This document shows positions 57,684 through 64,000 of a DNA stretch of 64,000 bases, in pieces (within the stretch, counting starts at the first letter, position 1; every line of letters starts with the position of its first letter). The position numbers were made by a program, and so were the translations under genes. Below the pieces are notes generated by a model. It was given only the letters and a program-made list of their open reading frames with translations. It was not told the DNA's origin and did not search any database. The stretch is from Hofstenia miamia (taxonomy: Eukaryota; Xenacoelomorpha; Acoela), in assembly GCA_004352715.1 (NCBI GenBank), contig SCFE01000092.1, positions 1,720,465 to 1,784,464 on the forward strand. The letters are read 5' to 3'.

Positions 57684-59963
57684 TAACTTGCAAGGATTTT
57701 GAAAAATTTTATTCCCGACGTCGATTTTTCAATAGAAAAAATGAAAGTGTCTATTTCAAACACGTTTTACATCAAAACCTATTAATCTATAAAACTCTCT
57801 ATGACGATTTATTACGGACTAAGCCTTCTTGTTTAAATCGCGCTATTTCACTTTGTTGTAAAGCATGTAATGAACTTGCAAATTGAATTATCGCACAACA
57901 CTTATTTTCAAACAAATCAATTTAGTTTTCCTTCGCTTAGTGGTCTACAATTAAAATGAATCAAATTTCTTGAGATGTGTAGCTTTAAGTGCGTTTAAAT
58001 TTTACAGTTGCAAATACTTGTTAAAAGGTTTGAAGGATTTATTAGAATAGCTACTACGAATTTTAACATTTAATACAAACATTTACTTTTTATTGAGTTT
58101 AACAAAACGCCAAAAAAGGTATTTTTGCCTTCAAATTCTTCCGATATTGAAACATGTTAACAAGACTAAAATATTTTTCATTGTATTTTGGTCAAAATTT
58201 TTAGTTTCTTTAGCTTATCAGCTACCTTTTGCCTTTAATTCCATACATTGCGCACATAGTAGTTGTCCTCGTTTTACACGTTAACTAATCATAAATGCAT
58301 GTATTATTGATTTATCGGTTTTAAAAAAGTGGGATTGATTTATCTTACCTTTTCCACACTCTACACGAGCACACCCCAACTCAGAGATTTGATATGTGTT
58401 CATTTTCTAAATGTTATCGTTTTCTCCTTTTGTTTTTATGTTTTTTAAACGTTTCATTTATATATACTATATAGCTATATACGTTATATCTAAAGCTTCC
58501 ACCTTCTGTCTACATGCATATAATATTTATGAAATTATACAGGAAAAAACGTTTAGTTTTTTTAAAACAAATAATTAAATTCTTCAATTTAAATTGCCTA
58601 ACGAGACGCTGTGTTTGATTGATCTTGACAGTCCGATTCAATAGTTTACGATGTCACTCGCTGTCATATTGTCATTCATTATTCGCTGCTCTCTCTACTA
58701 GTGGTAAAAGCAAATATGCGAAATGAATGTCTTAGACGACTTCGTCGTGACACAATTTTTTTTCTTATAATATATTAGTAAAAATCCTTTTTACTTTCCT
58801 TGAAACGGAGATATAAATTCTGTCCTACAGACAGCCACGGTTTGTGGAGGAATTAAAAAACCGGTCAACCGGTTTCACGAAGTTTTCGACCCAACCTAAC
58901 CGGTACCGGTTAATACCGGTCAGCCCAACCTGCTTCCATCTATGATGCAGTTGAAACAACATTGCTGTTTCCGACACAAACCAACAGTACAAATGTCATG
59001 TGGACAGGAATACATTAATTTTAAATTACACGGGCATATGACTAAGACTAAATCTGATGAAAAAAATTCATATAAATTTCCCTTGAATAACAGCACTTTT
59101 GAAGAGAACTAGCTTTTTCACGAATTAAATTAATACCATGTGCATCACAATAAACAATATTAAGACCTCCAATATTCAACACATAAAATGATTTTAATTT
59201 TTCAAAACATTTTCAATTGCAAGATGCATCACAATACGCCAATTTTTGCGCGTTACTTCACAGATATAATTTTGGTATTTTACAGCTAAGCAGTCGTGTT
59301 TCAGCTGCCACCAGTTCATGCATTCTATACCTGAAGCAAAGTAAACGTGCTTGTAGTTAGTGTGGGAATTTTTCATTACAAACAATATCAAATGATGGGT
59401 TAACCCAGCGTTTCAAGTTAAATAAAAATTTACAAATGTTCGTCTAACACATAAAATTCAATATTACTGAAAAAGTACTTCCATACACAATTCATTGTAT
59501 GTGAAACTTCTAAAAATTTCTAAAATTTTTAACTGTTTAAATTACAGTTTGTACAAATATTAACAAATTATATCTTTGTAAAGTAACAAATTACAGACAA
59601 ATTTTTTCAATGTCAGTCATTTCTATTATTTACAATATGCTAACTCTTTTTCAAAATTTTAAAAATATTTTAAATATAGTAAATAAATATTCAATTAGAA
59701 TATTAAACATGATTTTTACTTCAATGGCTAAAATATAATGGCTAATTCATTCATAGACGAATTTCATTTCGAATAATGTAAAATATATTTTATAATAATG
59801 AAATTCAATGCATAAAACCAATATTTTCACAACGTCTATTTTGTCAAGTAAAATAATAGATAAAACACGAGTAAGTATATTTGAAAAATCAGTCTCTTTC
59901 TAATGGTAAAAGCCTTTCAGCCAGCTCTGGAACAAAGTTGGTTTCGTCTATTGTACTTCAAAT
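57684..59963. other. Intergenic with an AACCGG cluster
   Basis: Mostly AT-rich. At about 58855-58925 there is a cluster of CCGGTT/AACCGG units resembling those near the ends of the hAT-like element at 19943, possibly the end of a related element. A possible exon lies at 59194-59330 (separate entry). Confidence 0.45.
59194..59330 (-). other. Possible terminal exon (minus strand)
   Basis: TTTACTTTGCTTCAG precedes an open block reading IECMNWWQLKHDCLAVKYQN then YICEVTRKNWRIVMHLAIEN and ending VLKN-stop at 59194. The composition (several Trp, Cys and charged residues) looks more protein-like than the surrounding AT-rich DNA. It could be the 3' exon of the unknown gene upstream on the same strand, but no donor joining them was established. 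Confidence 0.25.
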
Positions 59964-61060
59964 TTAAATCTTCTCAAAATTGTCGATAGGAGATATTCGC
60001 ATAATGGTAAATATCCTCAAATCAGAAAGCATCAACACTCCACTTCGCCCAACCACAAATCTTTCATCTAGATATGGACCGAATGTCAGTGGATTAATAG
60101 TATCGAATGGTATCTAAACAAACATTTTTAACATGTACATAATATAAACTTTCTAATTATATTTAAAAATATATTAATAGGGTAATAGTTTTTTTATTAA
60201 TATACATTAACAAAATGGCACACTTAAGGTTAAACTTTCTTCAGCAAAAAGCTTCGATTTTAGCGTAAATGAGGTGAAATTGATGGTGTTCTTTAATTTT
60301 ATCAGTTTAGCGACAATCTTTATCGCCCATCTTGTCGAGGATGACACTGACAGACAAACACCACAGACTTGAGGGTTGCTGGTTCCATCACATAAATTCC
60401 CTTCCCAGCATAAATCCGAAAATCAGCCAACAAACTTCAACTCATTGTTGTAAATTCATCGCAAAAAAGGAGAATGACGATGTTCCCTGCATTTTTATGG
60501 GTCTCTTCGGGATTCCGGTATTCTACCAGGGAATTACAAGTGGTAATTATTGACGTTTCTGCTAATGTTGACTTTGTTAACTCTGGATCCGCTATCAATA
60601 CCAAGCTGCCAAGCTTAGCTCCTTTTCTGGACATCCGTGGTAGTGTTTTGGTCTCCATCTCTGTCTTGGTGAATATTAAGAACATTTCTCCAGAGTTGAC
60701 GTCGCTAAACATGTAATTAGATTATTTAAATTATAAATTTACTTACGCAAGCAAAAGCATTTTATTGTAGTTTACTTCTGTAGTTGTCATTTTCTTTGCT
60801 CTATTGACTTTAACTAAGCTTGTGCTTATTGATGTTTTAATGTGATAACGTATTGCAGTAATTTTTGTTCCAAAAAACAACTCGTTTTCACTGTCTTCTG
60901 GGTCTAGTGCGCGCTTCATCTGCCTCAGAGATAACCATTGTTTATATAATTCACATATATAAATATCATTGGTTGTGGGAATAGACTTTGAAGTTGTGCT
61001 CAAAATGTCACTCATATTTTGTAAGAAGATTGTTGGGGTAATTGCCGACTCCATTAGCAT
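59964..61060 (-). CDS. Unrecognised spliced gene, possibly incomplete or decayed
   Basis: The first part (61060-60747, MLMESAITPTIFLQ to YNKMLLLA) ends two bases into a codon at GTAAGT. The next part starts at 60704 after ATGTTTAG and restores the frame (LLADVNSGEMFLIF, GSLVLIADPELTKST). The intron is only 42 bp. The frame then meets TGA at 60437-60439; open sequence continues beyond it in the same frame (SLLADFRIYAGKGIYVMEPA), and a second frame gives VCGVCLS and FTLKSKLFAEESL up to about 60208. A last candidate exon after TTTGTTTAG (about 60118) reads PFDTINPLTFGPYLDERFVV and GRSGVLMLSDLRIFTIM, ending at 59964. I do not recognise the family. The alternation of short hydrophobic strands would fit a small beta fold such as an OB fold, but that is a guess. 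The join of parts two to three is unresolved. Confidence 0.5.
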
Positions 61061-61750
61061 TTATAAATTTCTTTAGACAAATCTTTGCTGTGTCAACAAT
61101 TTTTTATTAGCTTCCAGCTTTGTCTAATAAAGTTCTACAAAATGGCAGTATATCAACTCTGATTACAAATAAAAATTGAAGCATTAGTTCACAGAGTCAT
61201 ACAAATAAAAGGAAATAGTATCAAGATAAATGACTAGTTTGGTAAAAATGTCCGTTTTATAAAAATTGTCATTTATGTCTTATTAATCCATCTGTTTTGA
61301 ATAACCCACAAGTGTTGCTATATCAACAACATTGCCAGACTCCCTAACTTTTTTTATGATTCATAGTGCACAAAAAATACGGATAAAATTTATTAAATAT
61401 TTGGAAACGATGCCACTTATATTATCAATAACTCATTTAGTATTAGCTCGTAATGGATATTGTTCAGTGTGGAACTCACAGAAAGTATATAATTTAAATA
61501 AATGTAAACCAATGTCTAAAAATAATATAAAAGCTAAACTCAAGCAATAAAATGTTAAATTCAATACAGGACAAACTTTTTTCGACACGTTTATTAATAC
61601 TAATAAAAGTTTCTTTAAAGATCGGAAACAGAACTGACCTTCATTTGATAAGATCTCCCCGGTTTGAAATTGCAAAGATATATCAGAAAGCAGTACCTTC
61701 ACAATTTACAAAAACTCAGATAAATTTTAATAACACTACATTTTCAAGGA
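61061..61750. other. Spacer between photolyase and the unknown gene
   Basis: AT-rich. Short overlapping frames on both strands (61332-61770) have no recognised motif. It should contain the photolyase 3' end signals. Confidence 0.5.
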
Positions 61751-63259
61751 CTATGCATACTTCGAAATAAATCTAGGGACATCGAACTTTCTCTTGCAAC
61801 CCTTGTAATTCATATACCTGATTTTTCCAAAAATCGTTCGTTCAGTCCAAGCAGTATCATGAATACCACATATAGACCACATGCAACCCACAAATCCATT
61901 TGGATCACAGCCATCCAAACTATAGTGGTCATTTAAGTACAAAGAATATTCAAGTGCCTGTTCAGGAGATTCTGTCCACTCTAAAATTTTTTTTGCCCAA
62001 TACATACGAAGGAACCCATGCATCTTACCATGCTTTACCAATTGTTTCTGAGCAGCATTCCAAAGATCGTCATGAGTTGCTGCTCCCTCTAGAGTCTTTA
62101 ATGAGTAAATATATTGTCGTTTATCCTTTTTATGAAGTAACAAAGATGTTTTTGCCCAACTTGTCGCTCCATCGATATTATCGTAATTGGATTGATAATA
62201 ACAGAAATTATCTGATAATTCACGCCGCACAACAGCTTCCTCAATAAAAGCAGTTGCATTAAATTTACTGCTTTTTACAAGAAGTACTACACGTTGCACA
62301 GAGATTTGGCCAAAATTGAACCAAACGGATAAATTAGAAACAGCATCTGCATTGGGATCGTTTCGTTTTTCAGCATAATATTTTAAAGAATCATTAATAA
62401 ATTTGTTAGCAGCCGCTAAACCTTGTTTGGTTCCCGGTAAGAAACTTTCTGCAATGCTTACACATTGATCAACATCACTAGAACTCAGAAGATTATCCCA
62501 ATCAGTCTTCACAACTGAACGATTAGGGGAAAACGGATGAGAAGTAATTTTAGGAAAATCAGTCAAAAATTCATTTAGATTTTTATGAATTTTCGGTCTA
62601 ATAGTACGCGCAGCATATTCAACCTTGTTGGAAGTTTCCCAAATAGGAACAATGTTATGGGCATCTATAATATAAAATGAATAGTCGGAATTTAACTTTT
62701 CTTCTACACATTTAATTTGCTTTTGAAAATAGCGAAGAGGATTCATATCAGAAACTAAGCAACCATAATTATACTTGCTTAGGAATTCAGGAATAACAAT
62801 CTCAGGCTCTCCAAGTAAAACTTCGAATGATATGCTTAACGAATTAAGTTCTGCTTCAACTTGTTCTAAACCTTTAAGCATAAAATGTGCTCTTCTTAAT
62901 GTTAAATGAGGAAGCTCTTTATAAAAGCAGAATACTACATTTAATGGAATGGAATGCTTAATAGCAAGAGATTGGGCGTAAATTAAAGACCAATTGTCCT
63001 GAACTCTTTGTTCACGTGACATCCAGTACACTACACCTTTACATTGATAGTTCAAGTAATATGAATGTTCACGGATGACTTTAACACGTTTAGTATTGAA
63101 ATTTGAAGGATCATTGTCTTTATTAGAATTTGAATCTTTTCTTTGAATTTTTGAGCTTACAACGTCTTCTGATGGCGTTCCAATAGAAGCACGGGCTTTG
63201 CGATTGGCCAATCGCTGTTTTTTAGCAAATGAAGCCATCATTTTGCAACAATGTACCAA
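61751..63259 (-). CDS. phr: Class II CPD photolyase (deoxyribodipyrimidine photo-lyase), single exon
   Basis: A 502-codon frame without introns. Photolyases of this class bind FAD and use light to split cyclobutane pyrimidine dimers in DNA. The N-terminal Rossmann-like domain starts at GVVYWMSREQRVQDNWSLIY (75-94). The FAD-binding domain shows SNLSVWFNFGQISVQR (308-323), RRELSDNFCYY (345-355), THDDLWNAAQ (395-404), KMHGFLRMYWAKKILEW (412-428) and GCMWSICGIHDTAW (458-471), then FGKIRYMNYKGCKRKFDV (477-494), all class II hallmarks. Length is normal and no key motif is broken. The first 60 residues are Lys/Ser/Asn-rich and not conserved, perhaps a nuclear-targeting tail. Start may be Met1, Met7 or Met8 (MASFAKKQR). 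The lack of introns could be ancestral or reflect retroposition. It is likely nuclear, and class I enzymes or cryptochromes are excluded by the motifs. Confidence 0.95.
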   Translation of the reverse strand: MVHCCKMMASFAKKQRLANRKARASIGTPSEDVVSSKIQRKDSNSNKDNDPSNFNTKRVKVIREHSYYLNYQCKGVVYWMSREQRVQDNWSLIYAQSLAIKHSIPLNVVFCFYKELPHLTLRRAHFMLKGLEQVEAELNSLSISFEVLLGEPEIVIPEFLSKYNYGCLVSDMNPLRYFQKQIKCVEEKLNSDYSFYIIDAHNIVPIWETSNKVEYAARTIRPKIHKNLNEFLTDFPKITSHPFSPNRSVVKTDWDNLLSSSDVDQCVSIAESFLPGTKQGLAAANKFINDSLKYYAEKRNDPNADAVSNLSVWFNFGQISVQRVVLLVKSSKFNATAFIEEAVVRRELSDNFCYYQSNYDNIDGATSWAKTSLLLHKKDKRQYIYSLKTLEGAATHDDLWNAAQKQLVKHGKMHGFLRMYWAKKILEWTESPEQALEYSLYLNDHYSLDGCDPNGFVGCMWSICGIHDTAWTERTIFGKIRYMNYKGCKRKFDVPRFISKYA

Positions 63260-63511
63260 TTTAGTATAACCGCACAGAGATTTAAGAAAAATTTTCTAAA
63301 AACATTCACTAATAATTATCATCAACAAATTGTAAATATATTACAACTTTTGTAAATACCAAATCAGATACTGGGAAATGCATATCAAAAGCCTACAAAG
63401 CAAAATCATCTTTAGGTAGAGAATTTAACAAGTATTTCAAAAGGTGATAAGACTTCAGCAGCAATTCATTAAAATCAAATATTTCACAAAACTGCATATT
63501 TTGTAATTTTC
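63260..63511 (-). promoter_or_regulatory. Upstream region of the photolyase gene
   Basis: About 250 bp of AT-rich sequence before the N gap must hold at least part of the 5' UTR or promoter. No specific element is recognised. Confidence 0.25.
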
Positions 63512-64000
63512 NNNNNNNNNNNNNNNNNNNNNNNNNNNNNNNNNNNNNNNNNNNNNNNNNNNNNNNNNNNNNNNNNNNNNNNNNNNNNNNNNNNNNNNNN
63601 NNNNNNNNNNNNNNNNNNNNNNNNNNNNNNNNNNNNNNNNNNNNNNNNNNNNNNNNNNNNNNNNNNNNNNNNNNNNNNNNNNNNNNNNNNNNNNNNNNNN
63701 NNNNNNNNNNNNNNNNNNNNNNNNNNNNNNNNNNNNNNNNNNNNNNNNNNNNNNNNNNNNNNNNNNNNNNNNNNNNNNNNNNNNNNNNNNNNNNNNNNNN
63801 NNNNNNNNNNNNNNNNNNNNNNNNNNNNNNNNNNNNNNNNNNNNNNNNNNNNNNNNNNNNNNNNNNNNNNNNNNNNNNNNNNNNNNNNNNNNNNNNNNNN
63901 NNNNNNNNNNNNNNNNNNNNNNNNNNNNNNNNNNNNNNNNNNNNNNNNNNNNNNNNNNNNNNNNNNNNNNNNNNNNNNNNNNNNNNNNNNNNNNNNNNNN
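63512..64000. other. Assembly gap to the window end
   Basis: All N; contents unknown. Confidence 0.98.

Noticed and set aside
60320-60439. Selenocysteine reading of the in-frame TGA at 60437-60439
   Set aside because: No SECIS-like element was identified, and a missed intron or frameshift explains the break more simply.
61751-63259. Bacterial contamination as the source of the intronless photolyase
   Set aside because: Codon and base composition match the surrounding AT-rich animal DNA, and the class II motifs are typical of eukaryotic enzymes.

Overview
The window is animal nuclear DNA, very AT-rich, and consists mostly of layered transposable elements around a few host genes. No operons, ribosome-binding sites or CRISPR arrays are seen. 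Genes have GT-AG introns. The repeats are APE-type non-LTR retrotransposons (CR1-like), Penelope-like elements, Tc1/mariner, hAT-type miniature elements and long-inverted-repeat elements. This mix, with a class II CPD photolyase and a PLAC8-family gene, suggests an invertebrate metazoan. A cnidarian such as Hydra is possible, but I cannot prove the species.

Layout. 1-227: C-terminal tail of a hAT-type transposase. 583-8105: a nest of CR1-like copies on both strands, one of them split by a second CR1 and by a 1.9-kb element with arms of about 470 bp. 8106-16350: two copies of a second non-LTR family (FADD-box RT), a Tc1/mariner element with intact ends, and a CR1 relic; the last part is repeated on the far side of a 1000-N gap. 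17285-19154: a CR1 fragment cut by a Tc1/mariner element, itself cut by a 243-bp hAT MITE. 19943-24575: two hAT-like non-autonomous elements. 25628-33750: a three-exon PLAC8-domain gene (+). 34141-39298: two related MITEs, a Penelope-like element shown in two allelic pieces, and an 843-bp inverted-repeat element packed with a 21-bp palindrome. 40550-43178: a 5'-truncated CR1 copy with an intact RT. 44683-51948: two more long-inverted-repeat elements and Penelope relics. 51949-55480: an almost full-length CR1 copy that has lost its RT core. 59964-61060: an unrecognised spliced gene (-). 61751-63259: a single-exon class II CPD photolyase (-).

How the parts relate. The host genes look independent: PLAC8 on +, photolyase and the unknown gene on -. 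The CR1 copies share a 3' end made of a perfect 12-bp-stem hairpin followed by (TTATC)n, probably the mark recognised by their RT. The copy at 40.6 kb keeps its RT while the longest copy (52-55 kb) does not. The long-inverted-repeat elements share an AGTAGTA-type terminus. The one at 3.5-5.5 kb has an apparent 6-bp target duplication, so these may be small non-autonomous relatives of Polinton/Maverick elements.

Assembly caution. Several joins (single N bases at 37276, 43638 and 57186; N gaps at 857-1213 and 14223-15222) are flanked by near-identical sequence on both sides with SNPs or small indels. These look like unmerged alleles rather than real duplications, so copy counts in this window are inflated.
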